Below are positions 10,455-20,344 of a DNA stretch of 64,000 nt, piece by piece. The notes below the pieces were generated by a model, which worked only from the letters and a program-made list of their open reading frames with translations, ran no database searches and had not been told where the DNA came from. The position numbers and the translations under genes were made by a program. This DNA comes from Photobacterium lucens (GTDB taxonomy: Bacteria > Pseudomonadota > Gammaproteobacteria > Enterobacterales > Vibrionaceae), in contig NZ_SSMG01000001.1 of assembly GCF_009873615.1 (NCBI RefSeq), positions 22,453 through 86,452 on the forward strand. Direction: 5' to 3'. The stretch's first letter is position 1. The number at the start of each line of letters is the position of its first letter.

Positions 10455-11306
10455 ATGCAGAAGACAGGTATATGGGGAAAAATTATTGGTGCGTTACTTG
10501 GCCTCTCCATTGGTAAATTGCCTGGATTGTTGATTGGCTTATTTATTGGTCATCAGTTTGATAAGGCGTACGCCCGTCAGATGAATGGCGGTTTTGCTGG
10601 ATTTGGACAAAACCGAGCTAGCAGTGCAGAGCAGCAAGCTGCCTTTTTTCATGCTTGCTTCGCAGTTATGGGACATGTCGCAAAAGCTAAAGGGCGTGTA
10701 ACAAAAGAAGAAATCCGTGTTGCAAGTGCGATCATGGATCGTATGGGCTTACAAGGAGAGTCTCGCCTTCAAGCTCAAAATGCATTTCGTGAAGGGAAAG
10801 AAGATAACTTCCCACTAGAAGAAACACTTAATCGCGTGCGTAGCCGTGCAGGTCGTGCTGATCTATTACAGTTTTTCTTAGAGCTACAAATTCAAGCGGC
10901 ATTTGCTGATGGCTCGATTCACCCGAAAGAGCGTCAATTATTGCACATTATTGCGCGCTACCTTGGTTTCTCAGAAGCACAACTTGAGCAACGTTTACGT
11001 ATGCAAGAAGCGGCATTTCGTTTCCAACAGGGTGGCTTCCATCAGCAGTATCAACAGCAAGGTGGTAGTTACCAAGCGCCACCAAGTCGTGATCAATTAG
11101 CAGATGCATTTAATCTATTAGGCGTTGATGAAAATGCTTCAGCACAAGATGTAAAGCGTGCTTATCGTAAGCAAATGAATGAACATCACCCAGATAAACT
11201 GGCTGCGAAAGGCTTACCACCAGAGATGATGGAAATTGCCAAGCAGAAAACCCAAGAGTTACAAGCGGCTTATGATTTGATCCGAAAAGAGAAAGGATTT
11301 AAGTAA
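10455..11306 (+). CDS. djlA: Membrane-anchored DnaJ-like co-chaperone DjlA
   Basis: Type III J-protein that stimulates DnaK at the inner membrane. The 283-residue protein has a glycine-rich N-terminal transmembrane segment (IIGALLGLSIGKLPGLLIG), a central helical TerB-like domain at about 60-180, a Gln-rich linker (HQQYQQQGG), and a C-terminal J domain with the HPD motif in NEHHPDKL near residue 253. A GAG ribosome-binding site precedes ATG. It is divergent from lptD, as in E. coli and Vibrio. Confidence 0.95.
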   Translation: MQKTGIWGKIIGALLGLSIGKLPGLLIGLFIGHQFDKAYARQMNGGFAGFGQNRASSAEQQAAFFHACFAVMGHVAKAKGRVTKEEIRVASAIMDRMGLQGESRLQAQNAFREGKEDNFPLEETLNRVRSRAGRADLLQFFLELQIQAAFADGSIHPKERQLLHIIARYLGFSEAQLEQRLRMQEAAFRFQQGGFHQQYQQQGGSYQAPPSRDQLADAFNLLGVDENASAQDVKRAYRKQMNEHHPDKLAAKGLPPEMMEIAKQKTQELQAAYDLIRKEKGFK

Positions 11307-11334
11307 TCAACAGCCTGCATGGAATAAATAATAG

Positions 11335-11360
11335 AAGCGAGCCTTGAGCTCGCTTTTTTT
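11335..11360 (+). terminator. Terminator of djlA
   Basis: Stem AAGCGAGC/GCTCGCTT, loop of five, followed by seven or more T. The same stem sequence recurs in other terminators of this window. Confidence 0.9.
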
Positions 11361-11373
11361 ATTGGGCTGATAT

Positions 11374-12339
11374 TTAAACGAGATTCTGCGGTTTGCCATT
11401 ATAAAAACATTCAATATTTTCAATCAGCTGTTCAACTAAGGTTGTTATGGCTGAATCTGAGCCCCAAGCGACATGTGGAGTGAGTAATAAGTTCGGTAAA
11501 TGGGCATGCTGTAATAAGGGATTATCATCAGTAGGTGGCTCTGTAGTAAACACGTCACAACCAGCGCCTGCAATATATTGATGTAACAATGCATCGACTA
11601 AGTCTTGTTCATTGACTAAGCTGCCACGCCCTGTGTTAATTAAAATTGCATTCGGCTTCATTTGCAAAAGCTCGGCTTTAGCGATTAAGTTTTGGGTATC
11701 TGGTGTCAGTGGGCAATGCAAACTCAGTACATCGGCTTGCTGTAATACGTCATTAAAAGGGCTGTAGCCATCACGACATACACTTGCCCCTTTATGCTCA
11801 GCAAATAACACCTTCATCCCCAGCGCTTTAGCTAAGTTTGCTGTCGCTTGCCCTAAACTTCCTTTACCTACAATACCCAAGGTTGATCCTGCAATATCAC
11901 TAATTGGGTGAGTGAAAAAACAAAATTGTTGCTGTTTTTGCCACTCGCCAGCGATGATATCTTGCTGATAACCAACAATGTTACGTTTTAAAGCAAATAT
12001 CATTGCAATCACATGTTCAGGGACTGAGCGTGTCGCATAACCACGAATATTCGCGACAGGAAGGTGATGTTGATGACAATAATCAATATCGACATTATTG
12101 GTTCCCGTTGCGCCAATGGCGATAAATTTTAGCTTTGGTAACTGAGATAAAATATCGGCAGTGAGTAAGACTTTATTGCTAATAACGATGGTGGCATCTT
12201 GTAAGCGTTCAATCACTTGATCGGGCTTGGTGCGCTGGTATTGCGTCCATTGATGAGGAATGCGTGGACGAGGGATAGTGATATGGCTTGGAATGGTTGC
12301 GCGATCTAAAAAGACGATATGTTCCACTGTAAGCTCCAT
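11374..12339 (-). CDS. D-isomer-specific 2-hydroxyacid dehydrogenase (hydroxypyruvate/glycerate dehydrogenase-like)
   Basis: NAD(P)-dependent enzyme of the D-2-hydroxyacid dehydrogenase family, 321 residues. It shows the nucleotide-binding loop GIVGKGSLGQATANLAKALG near residue 175. The catalytic triad is the Arg of INTGRGSLVNEQDLV, the Glu of FTTEPPTDDNP and the His of TPHVAWGS. Closest in style to glycerate/hydroxypyruvate reductases, but family members differ in substrate and sequence reading does not decide it. It stands alone between djlA and rluA, with a terminator-like hairpin upstream at 12361-12389. Confidence 0.85.
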   Translation of the reverse strand: MELTVEHIVFLDRATIPSHITIPRPRIPHQWTQYQRTKPDQVIERLQDATIVISNKVLLTADILSQLPKLKFIAIGATGTNNVDIDYCHQHHLPVANIRGYATRSVPEHVIAMIFALKRNIVGYQQDIIAGEWQKQQQFCFFTHPISDIAGSTLGIVGKGSLGQATANLAKALGMKVLFAEHKGASVCRDGYSPFNDVLQQADVLSLHCPLTPDTQNLIAKAELLQMKPNAILINTGRGSLVNEQDLVDALLHQYIAGAGCDVFTTEPPTDDNPLLQHAHLPNLLLTPHVAWGSDSAITTLVEQLIENIECFYNGKPQNLV

Positions 12340-12360
12340 GGAACGTCACGTTCCGCTGAA

Positions 12361-12389
12361 ATAAAAATGCTAGCAACTAAGCTAGCATT
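12361..12389 (-). terminator. Terminator of rluA
   Basis: Perfect 9-bp stem AATGCTAGC/GCTAGCATT with a six-base loop, followed in the minus-strand transcript by TTTTATTT. It sits between rluA and the dehydrogenase gene. Confidence 0.8.
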
Positions 12390-12440
12390 GTTTGTACTTA
12401 CAATCTAATCATCTCTTTGATTGCTATTTTGTGATTGCCG

Positions 12441-13148
12441 TTACGACTTTTTATTAAAAATCGTTTGTGTAGGCGCATCAGGGTAGAACTCACAAGGTGC
12501 GAATAAATGCATTGGCTCATCTGTTCCGGGATGAGTAAATGTTAGCTCTGCAGCATGGAGCAATAGACGAGGAGAAGCCTCAAGCGCTTTATCGGTTGCA
12601 TAGAATTGATCGCCTAAAATCGGATGACCTAATGCTTGCATGTGTACGCGTAGCTGGTGAGAGCGACCCGTTACTGGAAGCAGGCGAACTAAAGTGGTTT
12701 TCTCATCTCGGCTAACCACTTCGTAATGGGTCACTGACGGTTTACCATCATCAAAGCACACTTTTTGACGAGGACGATTAGGCCAATCGCAGATCAGTGG
12801 CAGATCAACGGTGCCAGTATCTTGCGCGATATGTCCCCATACGCGGGCGTAGTAAACTTTTTGTGTTTCACGTTCACGAAACTGTGCTTTTAAATGACGC
12901 TCAGAGTTTTTATTAAGTGCCAGCACAATGAGACCTGAAGTGCCCATGTCTAAACGATGGACGATTTGAGATTCTGGGTGCTCTGCTAGAACTCGAGCAA
13001 AGATACTGTCATGATGCTCAGGCGCACGCCCTGGATTTGACAGTATGCCGGAAGGCTTATTAACCGCAATAATGTCGCTATCAAGAAAAAGGGTATCCAA
13101 CCATGGATCTGTTGGTGGATTGTAGTTCAGCACTGGCAATGGTTTCAT
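12441..13148 (-). CDS. rluA: Dual-specificity RNA pseudouridine synthase RluA
   Basis: Converts uridine to pseudouridine in 23S rRNA (U746) and in tRNA position 32 in E. coli. The 235-residue protein has no N-terminal S4 domain, which separates RluA from RluC and RluD. It carries the catalytic motif HRLDMGTSGLIVLALN near residue 66 with the nucleophilic Asp. Further family segments are VNKPSGILSNPG and GRSHQLRVHMQALGHPILGD. It lies just downstream of rapA, as in E. coli. Confidence 0.93.
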   Translation of the reverse strand: MKPLPVLNYNPPTDPWLDTLFLDSDIIAVNKPSGILSNPGRAPEHHDSIFARVLAEHPESQIVHRLDMGTSGLIVLALNKNSERHLKAQFRERETQKVYYARVWGHIAQDTGTVDLPLICDWPNRPRQKVCFDDGKPSVTHYEVVSRDEKTTLVRLLPVTGRSHQLRVHMQALGHPILGDQFYATDKALEASPRLLLHAAELTFTHPGTDEPMHLFAPCEFYPDAPTQTIFNKKS

Positions 13149-13236
13149 GATGCGCTCGCAGGGTTAAGGTGAAAAAAACGGGCTGAATACTAATATGAAT
13201 AGTAGCAAATTGGTATGTTTGGCGAAGGGACTTAAG

Positions 13237-13276
13237 AAAAAAGCCGCGAGTATTGGTTTAAATACTCACGGCTTTT
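13237..13276 (-). terminator. Terminator of rapA
   Basis: Long stem AAAAGCCG/CGGCTTTT continued by GAGTATT/AATACTC, with one mismatch between, and TTTTTT on the minus-strand 3' side. Confidence 0.9.
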
Positions 13277-13299
13277 CATTGTTATCAATCTATTGTGGC

Positions 13300-16218
13300 T
13301 TAGTTATGGCTCACAACAATTAATCGTAGTGAATCTAATTGGATCTGAGCTTTCTCAATGTAGCCTGTTAGCTCATTAATTTGGCTTTCGATTAACTCTA
13401 ATTCGTCATCACGAATATTCGGGTTCACCGCTTTTAACGCTTGTAGACGATCAAACTCAGCGCGTAGCGTCGCTTCCATTTCCGCTTGTGCTTGGCTGCG
13501 AACAACATCTAACTCTTTACTGATCTCACGCTCAGCAAACTCAATTAAGGTATGAATGTCTTTTTGTACTGAGTTAACCAGTTTGCTGCCTAAGTGGCGA
13601 TTAACAGGGCTTAGCTGGCGGTTAAAGCCCTCAAACTCAACGTTAGCCGATAGGTTATTGCCTTTACCATCAAGCAGAATGCGGATCGGTGTCTTTGGTA
13701 AGAAACGACTAATACCTGATTGTTTTGGTGCTTGTGCGTCTACCACGTAGATCAGCTCAAGTAGCAGTGTACCAACGGGTAGTGCTTTGTTCTTAAGCAG
13801 AGAAACCGCTGTTGTACCGACACCTTCGCTGAGTAGTAACTCGATACCACCCTGGATCATTGGGTGCTCCCAACTGATAAAGTGCATATCTTCACGAGAT
13901 AGTGCCGTATCACGATCAAATGTGATGGTACAACCGTCGTAAGGTAAGCCAGGGTAGCTTGCCACCATCATGTGCTCTGAAGGCGTTACAACAATCGCAT
14001 TTTCGCCTTTGTCATCTTGGTTCAAACCAATGGTATCGAATAAGCCAAGTGCGAAAGTCACCAGGTTAGTATCGCCATCTTTTGAGCCAATTTCTTCAAC
14101 CAGTTTTTGTGCATCTTCGCCACCGTTAGAGTGAATTTCTAATAGGCGATCACGACCTTGCTCAAGCTTTGCTTTTAGCTCACTGTGCATTTCAGCACTG
14201 CGTTGAATTACAGACTCTAGCGTTTCAACATCATGTTTATCGCTAGCAAGTAAGGTGATGAGATCTTCACAGACTTCTTCATAAACCGCACGACCTGTCG
14301 GGCAAGTTTCTTCAAAGGCATTTAAACCTTCGTTGAACCAACGTGCCAATAGTGCTTGAGAAGTCCCTTCTAGGTAAGGAACATGAATTTCAATTTCACG
14401 TTTTTGACCAATACGATCCAAACGACCAATACGCTGCTCTAGTAGATCTGGGTTGCTTGGTAGATCAAACATCACTAATTGGTTAGCAAACTGGAAGTTA
14501 CGACCTTCTGAACCAATTTCGGAACATAGTAACACTTGTGCGCCATCTTCTTCTTGAGCAAAGTAAGCGGCGGCTTTATCACGCTCGATGATCGACATAC
14601 CTTCGTGGAACACAGTGGCACGAATACCTTCACGTTCACGTAGTGCTTGTTCAAGCGTAAGCGCTGTTTGTGCACGAGAGCAGATCACCAATACCTTCTC
14701 GTTACGGTTGGCTTTTAGCATATCTAGTAGCCAGTTCACACGAGGATCGAAGTTCCACCAAGTGGCAGATTCACCTTCAAATTCTTGGTAGATATCTTCA
14801 GGGTAAAGCAGCTTGATTGCCTTCTCGTTGACACCCATTTTGCCGCCCATCATTGCAGCTACACGCATTGCAGTAGTGTATTGGCTCGGCATTGCTAGCG
14901 GATACATGTTTAGGTGGCGTTGAGGGAAACCTGTAATTGCAGAGCGGGTATTACGGAACAATACGCGACCCGTACCATGACGATCCATCAGGTTGTTGAT
15001 CAACTCATGACGTGCTGTTAAAGCTTCAGGATCGTCTTGCGTTGAATCTTCGATAACACGCAACATTGGCTCGATATCTTGCTCAGATAACAGCTCTGTT
15101 AAAGTGTTTTTCGCGTCGTTATTGAGTTTCTCACCAGAAAGTAGTTGAGTTACAGCATCAGCAACAGGCTCATATTGACGCTCTTCTTCAACAAACGCTT
15201 CGTAATCGTAGAAACGATCAGGATCGAGAATACGTAGACGTGCGAAGTGACTTTCGCGACCTAATTGCTCAGGTGTTGCGGTTAGTAGCAGTACACTCGG
15301 TGTTTTTTCAGCGAGTGCTTCAATCACTTGGTATTGGCGACTTGGCTTATCTTCGCTCCACTCAAGGTGGTGCGCTTCATCGACAACAAGTAGATCCCAA
15401 TCAGCATCTAGTGCTTGTTCAAAGCGACGACGGCTTTTACGTAAAAAGTCTAAAGAACACAGTACATATTGCGCGGTATCAAAAGGGTTGGCCGCATCAG
15501 CAAAGGCTTCAACACAACGCTCTTCATCAAAGATAGAGAAGTGCAGATTGAAACGACGCATCATTTCAACTAGCCATTGGTGTTGTAGGGTTTCAGGAAC
15601 TACGATCAGAATACGTTCAGCACGGCCTGATAGCACTTGCTGGTGGATGATCATGCCTGCTTCAATTGTTTTACCTAAACCAACTTCATCGGCAAGTAAA
15701 ACACGTGGTGCGTAACGACGACCTACTTCATGGGCAATATATAGCTGATGGGGGATCAAGCCTGCGCGCATACCACATAAACCACGTAATGGACTCTTAA
15801 GCTGCTCGTACTGGTTTTTTAGCGCACGGTAACGCAATGCAAAGCGATCCATGCGATCGATTTGACCTGCAAATAGCTTATCTTGTGGCTTGTTGAAACG
15901 GATTTGGTGGCTTAAGAAAACTTCGCGTAGCGCGACATTTTCTTCTTCGGTATCAGTGCGAGTACCGATGTAGGTGATCACACCATTGTCTTCGTTGATC
16001 GCTTCTACCTTTAGTGACCAACCTTCATGGCTTTCAATCACATCACCAATATTAAACATGACACGGGTAACAGGGGCATCATTACGTGCATATAGGCGGT
16101 TTTCATCTGATGCGGGGAACATCAAGGTAACCGTTCTTGGTTCAAGAGCGACAACGGTACCTAGACCTAAATCACTTTCTGTATCACTGATCCAACGTTG
16201 ACCCAAAGCAAATGGCAT
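13300..16218 (-). CDS. rapA: RNA polymerase-associated Swi2/Snf2 ATPase RapA (HepA)
   Basis: ATP-driven translocase that binds RNA polymerase and promotes its recycling after transcription. The 972-residue protein has N-terminal Tudor-like domains (about 1-105), the SNF2 ATPase with Walker [10 protein letters not shown] at about 176-184, DEAH in [10 protein letters not shown] near 278 and LLLTATPEQ near 312. The second RecA lobe has [32 protein letters not shown] in pieces near 575-610. The length equals that of E. coli RapA (968). Divergent from the PhoH-type gene across a 323-base region. Confidence 0.97.
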   Translation of the reverse strand: MPFALGQRWISDTESDLGLGTVVALEPRTVTLMFPASDENRLYARNDAPVTRVMFNIGDVIESHEGWSLKVEAINEDNGVITYIGTRTDTEEENVALREVFLSHQIRFNKPQDKLFAGQIDRMDRFALRYRALKNQYEQLKSPLRGLCGMRAGLIPHQLYIAHEVGRRYAPRVLLADEVGLGKTIEAGMIIHQQVLSGRAERILIVVPETLQHQWLVEMMRRFNLHFSIFDEERCVEAFADAANPFDTAQYVLCSLDFLRKSRRRFEQALDADWDLLVVDEAHHLEWSEDKPSRQYQVIEALAEKTPSVLLLTATPEQLGRESHFARLRILDPDRFYDYEAFVEEERQYEPVADAVTQLLSGEKLNNDAKNTLTELLSEQDIEPMLRVIEDSTQDDPEALTARHELINNLMDRHGTGRVLFRNTRSAITGFPQRHLNMYPLAMPSQYTTAMRVAAMMGGKMGVNEKAIKLLYPEDIYQEFEGESATWWNFDPRVNWLLDMLKANRNEKVLVICSRAQTALTLEQALREREGIRATVFHEGMSIIERDKAAAYFAQEEDGAQVLLCSEIGSEGRNFQFANQLVMFDLPSNPDLLEQRIGRLDRIGQKREIEIHVPYLEGTSQALLARWFNEGLNAFEETCPTGRAVYEEVCEDLITLLASDKHDVETLESVIQRSAEMHSELKAKLEQGRDRLLEIHSNGGEDAQKLVEEIGSKDGDTNLVTFALGLFDTIGLNQDDKGENAIVVTPSEHMMVASYPGLPYDGCTITFDRDTALSREDMHFISWEHPMIQGGIELLLSEGVGTTAVSLLKNKALPVGTLLLELIYVVDAQAPKQSGISRFLPKTPIRILLDGKGNNLSANVEFEGFNRQLSPVNRHLGSKLVNSVQKDIHTLIEFAEREISKELDVVRSQAQAEMEATLRAEFDRLQALKAVNPNIRDDELELIESQINELTGYIEKAQIQLDSLRLIVVSHN

Positions 16219-16363
16219 AGTGGTAGAAACCTTCTAATTATTTGATATCAAAGAGAGTGCATTAAGCTATGCAGTTTATTAATAAGCGACACTGAAGATA
16301 AGTGTACGCTAGAATTTGAAATTTGTGCATAGCTCAAAAAAGGGGAGTAATGTTACTGCATGA

Positions 16364-16379
16364 TGTGATTAAGGTCACG
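16364..16379. promoter_or_regulatory. CRP-like binding site between rapA and the PhoH gene
   Basis: TGTGATTAAGGTCACG matches the CRP consensus TGTGA-N6-TCACA with one mismatch. It is 145 bases before rapA on one side and about 163 before the PhoH gene on the other, so it could serve either. The rest of 16219-16541 is AT-rich with no other gene visible. Confidence 0.5.
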
Positions 16380-16541
16380 GTGAAAGTGATGAAAATACGT
16401 CACAGTAAAATCATCATAAAACTTTCATTTAGAGAGGGCTTAATAAGAAATACGTCAGAATTAAACCGGATTGTAAATTATGACGTAAGCTAAAAGAGTG
16501 ATAGCTAAATTATCGCTGTCCAGACAACCAAGGAGGTGCCT

Positions 16542-17918
16542 ATGGACGACGCCGCACGGAAACTGTTTGTACTAGATACAAATATTCTGCTCCACGAGCC
16601 TCTGGCGTTCTTTTCATTTCAGGAACACGACGTGGTTATTCCCATGACGGTACTGGAAGAATTGGACAGAATTAAAGACAGTAAACGTGATGTTTCTCGT
16701 GATGCACGAGTCGCCATACGTGCGTTAGAAGATATTTTTCACGATGCGCCACCTGAGCAAATATCAGCAGGTATTCCTTTCAATGACACGGTCGCACATA
16801 GCGGCACAATCTCTATTTTTGCCGATTATGAAGTAAAAGAAACGGTTCATGCTTTTAGTGATAAAGCAGGTGATAACCGAATCCTTAATAGTGTTCTATT
16901 TCTGCAACAAAAACATGCGCCACGACCAGTGGTATTAGTAACTAAAGACATTAATATGCGATTGCGCGCTAAAGGTGCAGGTGTATTACATGTTGACGAT
17001 TATCGTACCGACCAACTTATCGATGATGTTGCCTTATTAAGTAAAGGTTTTCATCGTTACAGTGGTGACTTTTGGAATAACGTTGCTGAGTGCCAATCTG
17101 AAAATAAAGGCCGAGCGACACTGCACACACTCCCTAAATCACTTTTTGAAACTCCTTATATAAACCAATACCTTGTTGATGAAGGCAGTGATTTTGCTGC
17201 GCGAATTCAGCGTATTGATGAAGAAACAGTAACAATCAAAGACATTAGCCAAGAGCGGTTAATGCATCGACAAGCGTGGGGGGTTACCCCGAAAAACATT
17301 TATCAAGGAATGGCACTCGATGCCATGCTCGATCCAAACATTGATCTGGTGATCTTAACGGGCCCAGCGGGCTGTGGTAAAACCATCTTAGCGATGGCTG
17401 CAGCACTTGAACAGGTGATTGAAAAAGGGATGTATGACAAGATCATTGTCACCCGTAATACGCCTGAAATTGCAGAATCTATCGGCTTCTTACCGGGCAC
17501 AGAAGAAGAGAAAATGATGCCTTGGCTTGCTGCCGTTACCGATACAATGGAAGCACTTCATAAGCATGATGTATGTACTGATGGCTCAATGAAGTACATT
17601 TTTGATAAAGCGAATATTCAATTTAAATCGATTAACTTTATGCGTGGACGCTCGATCCAAAATGCGTTTGTATTACTGGATGAGTGCCAAAACTTAACCG
17701 CTTCTCAAATCAAAACCATCATCACCCGTTGTGGTGAAGGCACTAAAATTGTGTGTTCGGGTAACTTAGCCCAGATTGACTCGAATTACTTATCGCCTGT
17801 GACATCAGGACTCACTTACATTGTTGAGCGCTTTAAAAACTTTGAAGGCAGCGCCAACATTTACCTCAATGGTGTGGTGCGAAGTCGCCTTGCAGAATTT
17901 GCTGAAGAAAATCTCTAA
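16542..17918 (+). CDS. PIN domain-PhoH family ATPase
   Basis: 458-residue fusion of an N-terminal PIN-type nuclease domain (KLFVLDTNILLHEP at the start, EELDRIKDSK, KDINMRLRAKG) with a C-terminal PhoH ATPase domain. The ATPase has Walker A LTGPAGCGKTILAMAAA near residue 268 and Walker B FVLLDECQN near 380. Members are thought to act as RNA helicase-nucleases, but the role in this lineage is not established. ATG at 16542 is chosen because AAGGAGG at 16530-16536 is an ideal ribosome-binding site; the upstream in-frame GTG at 16536 lies inside that site. It ends at a strong terminator. Confidence 0.9.
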   Translation: MDDAARKLFVLDTNILLHEPLAFFSFQEHDVVIPMTVLEELDRIKDSKRDVSRDARVAIRALEDIFHDAPPEQISAGIPFNDTVAHSGTISIFADYEVKETVHAFSDKAGDNRILNSVLFLQQKHAPRPVVLVTKDINMRLRAKGAGVLHVDDYRTDQLIDDVALLSKGFHRYSGDFWNNVAECQSENKGRATLHTLPKSLFETPYINQYLVDEGSDFAARIQRIDEETVTIKDISQERLMHRQAWGVTPKNIYQGMALDAMLDPNIDLVILTGPAGCGKTILAMAAALEQVIEKGMYDKIIVTRNTPEIAESIGFLPGTEEEKMMPWLAAVTDTMEALHKHDVCTDGSMKYIFDKANIQFKSINFMRGRSIQNAFVLLDECQNLTASQIKTIITRCGEGTKIVCSGNLAQIDSNYLSPVTSGLTYIVERFKNFEGSANIYLNGVVRSRLAEFAEENL

Positions 17919-17940
17919 TTAACATTACTTAATAGATATG

Positions 17941-17971
17941 AAAAGCGAGCATATTAGGTGCTCGCTTTTTT
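17941..17971 (+). terminator. Terminator of the PhoH gene
   Basis: Stem AAAAGCGAGC/GCTCGCTTTT with a nine-base loop and T6. It faces thiQ and may be bidirectional. Confidence 0.9.
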
Positions 17972-18000
17972 GTTGTTAATTGAATGTAGATAGCGATAAA

Positions 18001-18735
18001 TCAAATCACAGTGGGCGTTAATCCGAGGTATTTTTTCAGCTCTGGTAAGCTTGGATTATCAAGGATTGTTTGCGTTACACCTGCCGTTTTAATTTTGCCA
18101 TCATCAATAAAAATACATTTATCGGCGATTTTTCTGGCGTCATCAGGGCTGTGGGTGATCATTAATACCGTGATGTTTTTCTCTTTCGCCAGTTGTTGCA
18201 CTAACGTCAGCATTTCAGCACGAAGAGCGGGATCTAACGCAGAGAATGGTTCGTCAAGTAGCAGCAATGGACGATCACGAAGTAAACAACGTGCGAGCGC
18301 AACCCGTTGACGTTGACCACCAGAAAGCTGCTCTGGCAAACGCTCAAGATAACTCTCAATTCCTACTTGTTTGGCGCACTCAATCACCCGCTTTTTTTGC
18401 TCTGTCGTAAGTTTAAGCTTAGGGTTGATCCCCAATGCAATATTTTCAAACACACTGAGGTGGGGAAATAAATTGTACTCTTGAAATAGCATAGATAGCG
18501 GACGCTGTGCAGGCTCTAGCTGGCAGATAGATGTACCATTTATCGTAATATCACCGCTATCAGGTACGAGGAAGCCTGCAATAAGCGCCAATAGAGTACT
18601 TTTACCCGCACCGCTCGGGCCAATAAGGGCGGCGATGTCACCTTGCTCAAGTTGAACATCAAAGCTCAACGCCATAGCAACCTCATTTTTATGTTGAGGC
18701 AAATAGGTATAGTTGAGTTGATTAATGTTTAGCAT
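18001..18735 (-). CDS. thiQ: Thiamine ABC transporter ATP-binding protein
   Basis: ATPase that powers thiamine/TPP import with ThiP and ThiB. 244 residues with Walker A GPSGAGKST near 38, Q-loop FQEYNLFPHLSV, signature LSGGQRQRVALARCLL near 135, Walker B LLLLDEPFSALDP and a switch His in MITHSPDDA. It overlaps the end of thiP by 14 bases. Third gene of thiBPQ under the TPP riboswitch. Confidence 0.94.
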   Translation of the reverse strand: MLNINQLNYTYLPQHKNEVAMALSFDVQLEQGDIAALIGPSGAGKSTLLALIAGFLVPDSGDITINGTSICQLEPAQRPLSMLFQEYNLFPHLSVFENIALGINPKLKLTTEQKKRVIECAKQVGIESYLERLPEQLSGGQRQRVALARCLLRDRPLLLLDEPFSALDPALRAEMLTLVQQLAKEKNITVLMITHSPDDARKIADKCIFIDDGKIKTAGVTQTILDNPSLPELKKYLGLTPTVI

Positions 18736-20332
18736 GATGAACTCCTTGGCGATGGCGAGTCACAACCAAAAACTCGACAACACTAAATAAACCTAAGCTG
18801 AGTAACAGCAGAGCGAGTGCTGCAACGGCTGCAGCATCCATTCGATAACTGCCCATTAACTCAAATAAATACAGTGGCAAGGTTTGAAAATCTTGGCTGC
18901 CAAATAGGGCTATGGCACCTAAATCCCCTAGTGATAACACAAAGCTTATCGCTAAAGCCTGAGCGATAGGAGCACGTAATGCACGCCATTCAACTAAGCG
19001 TAATCGTGATAGATGTGTCATACCTAAACTGCGACATAACGGATTATATTGTTGCGCTAGATGCAGCATTGGCTGGCTTAATGTTTTTATCACATACGGC
19101 AGCGCCATTAGGGCATTAACACAGACTACGACCCACAGTGCAGCACTGTAAGCATCGGTGTATTGGCGCAATAACAAGAAGATCCCGGTACTCAGTACCA
19201 GCCCCGGCGTCACTAAAATCACGGTACCTATCATTTCGATACCATCGGCGGCAAGCTTGCGACGGGCTATACGTAAACTGCGACTGGTGATCAAGATCAT
19301 CACCCCAGCACAGAAAGCGATAACACAAGAAAACAGGGCGATATGCAGCGAGTTATAAATAGCGGACCAGAGTTGCTCTTGCTCTAAAATAGTGAGCAAT
19401 TGGCGGTTAATACCCGAAATGACCACAGCGATGATCGGTGGTACGACAAACAGTAATGCTACGATGATCCAAAAGGCATCCCAACATTTAGCACGCCAGT
19501 GATCGTGATAGTTCACTACCGTTTTATTGATCGAGCCATTTAGGGTTGATAGTGGTTTAGCAAAGCGTTGAGTGATCAATACTAACGAACAACACAGCAG
19601 CATTTGCCATAGCGCCAAAATAGCACCGGTTGATAAATCAAAGTCATAACGCAGCGCTTGATAAATCGCGAGTTCAATCGTGGTGGATTTAGGACCGCCA
19701 CCTAATGACATGATCACCGCAAAACTGGTAAAGCACAGCATGAAGACTAAGCCGGCAATGTGCAGTAGCTGCTGGCGTAGTCGAGGCCATGCAATTAAGC
19801 GAAACTTACTCCATCCTGTGATCCCTAAATGAGCAGCAAGTTGATGTTGCTCAGCAGGAATACCATCGAGGCTTTGCAGTAAAAAGCGTACCGTAAGCGG
19901 CAAGTTTAAAAATACATGTGCCAGTAAGATCCCACTTAAGCCATAAATATTTAATGGTGGTAAGCCAAGTGTTCCCAAACTGTCGCTGATGATGCCGCTT
20001 TTGCCATAAATAGACAGCAAACCAAAAACGGCCACTAAGACGGGCATGACCAATGTCATCGCAAAGAGGCGAAGGAGTAGGGCTTTGCCGATAAATTGAC
20101 GACGAGAAAGGGCATAGGCGATGGGGATCGCTGGAATGATACTAAGTAGCGTTGAAAGGAGCGCTTGATAGAAGCTAAAACCCGTTACATGACGCAGGTA
20201 GGGATCATGCCATAAGGTTGCAAGTTGCCAGTCGCCAGCTTCACTGATTAAGGCATACAGCGCAGAAACGACAATGAAAATGATCAGCCCGGCACTGATC
20301 ATACCGGGCAATAAGGTGATGCGTTTGTTCAA
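18722..20332 (-). CDS. thiP: Thiamine ABC transporter permease
   Basis: 536-residue inner-membrane permease, built as two fused six-helix binding-protein-dependent permease halves, as is normal for ThiP. Each half has an EAA-type loop (LAAHLGITGWSKFRLIAWPRL in the first, CRSLGMTHLSRLRLVEW in the second) that contacts ThiQ. Start ATG is 12 bases after thiB. Membrane helices are visible from residue 11 (GMISAGLIIFIVVSALYAL) to near the C-terminus. Confidence 0.94.
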   Translation of the reverse strand: MNKRITLLPGMISAGLIIFIVVSALYALISEAGDWQLATLWHDPYLRHVTGFSFYQALLSTLLSIIPAIPIAYALSRRQFIGKALLLRLFAMTLVMPVLVAVFGLLSIYGKSGIISDSLGTLGLPPLNIYGLSGILLAHVFLNLPLTVRFLLQSLDGIPAEQHQLAAHLGITGWSKFRLIAWPRLRQQLLHIAGLVFMLCFTSFAVIMSLGGGPKSTTIELAIYQALRYDFDLSTGAILALWQMLLCCSLVLITQRFAKPLSTLNGSINKTVVNYHDHWRAKCWDAFWIIVALLFVVPPIIAVVISGINRQLLTILEQEQLWSAIYNSLHIALFSCVIAFCAGVMILITSRSLRIARRKLAADGIEMIGTVILVTPGLVLSTGIFLLLRQYTDAYSAALWVVVCVNALMALPYVIKTLSQPMLHLAQQYNPLCRSLGMTHLSRLRLVEWRALRAPIAQALAISFVLSLGDLGAIALFGSQDFQTLPLYLFELMGSYRMDAAAVAALALLLLSLGLFSVVEFLVVTRHRQGVHHAKH

Positions 20333-20344
20333 AGTCTTAAACCA

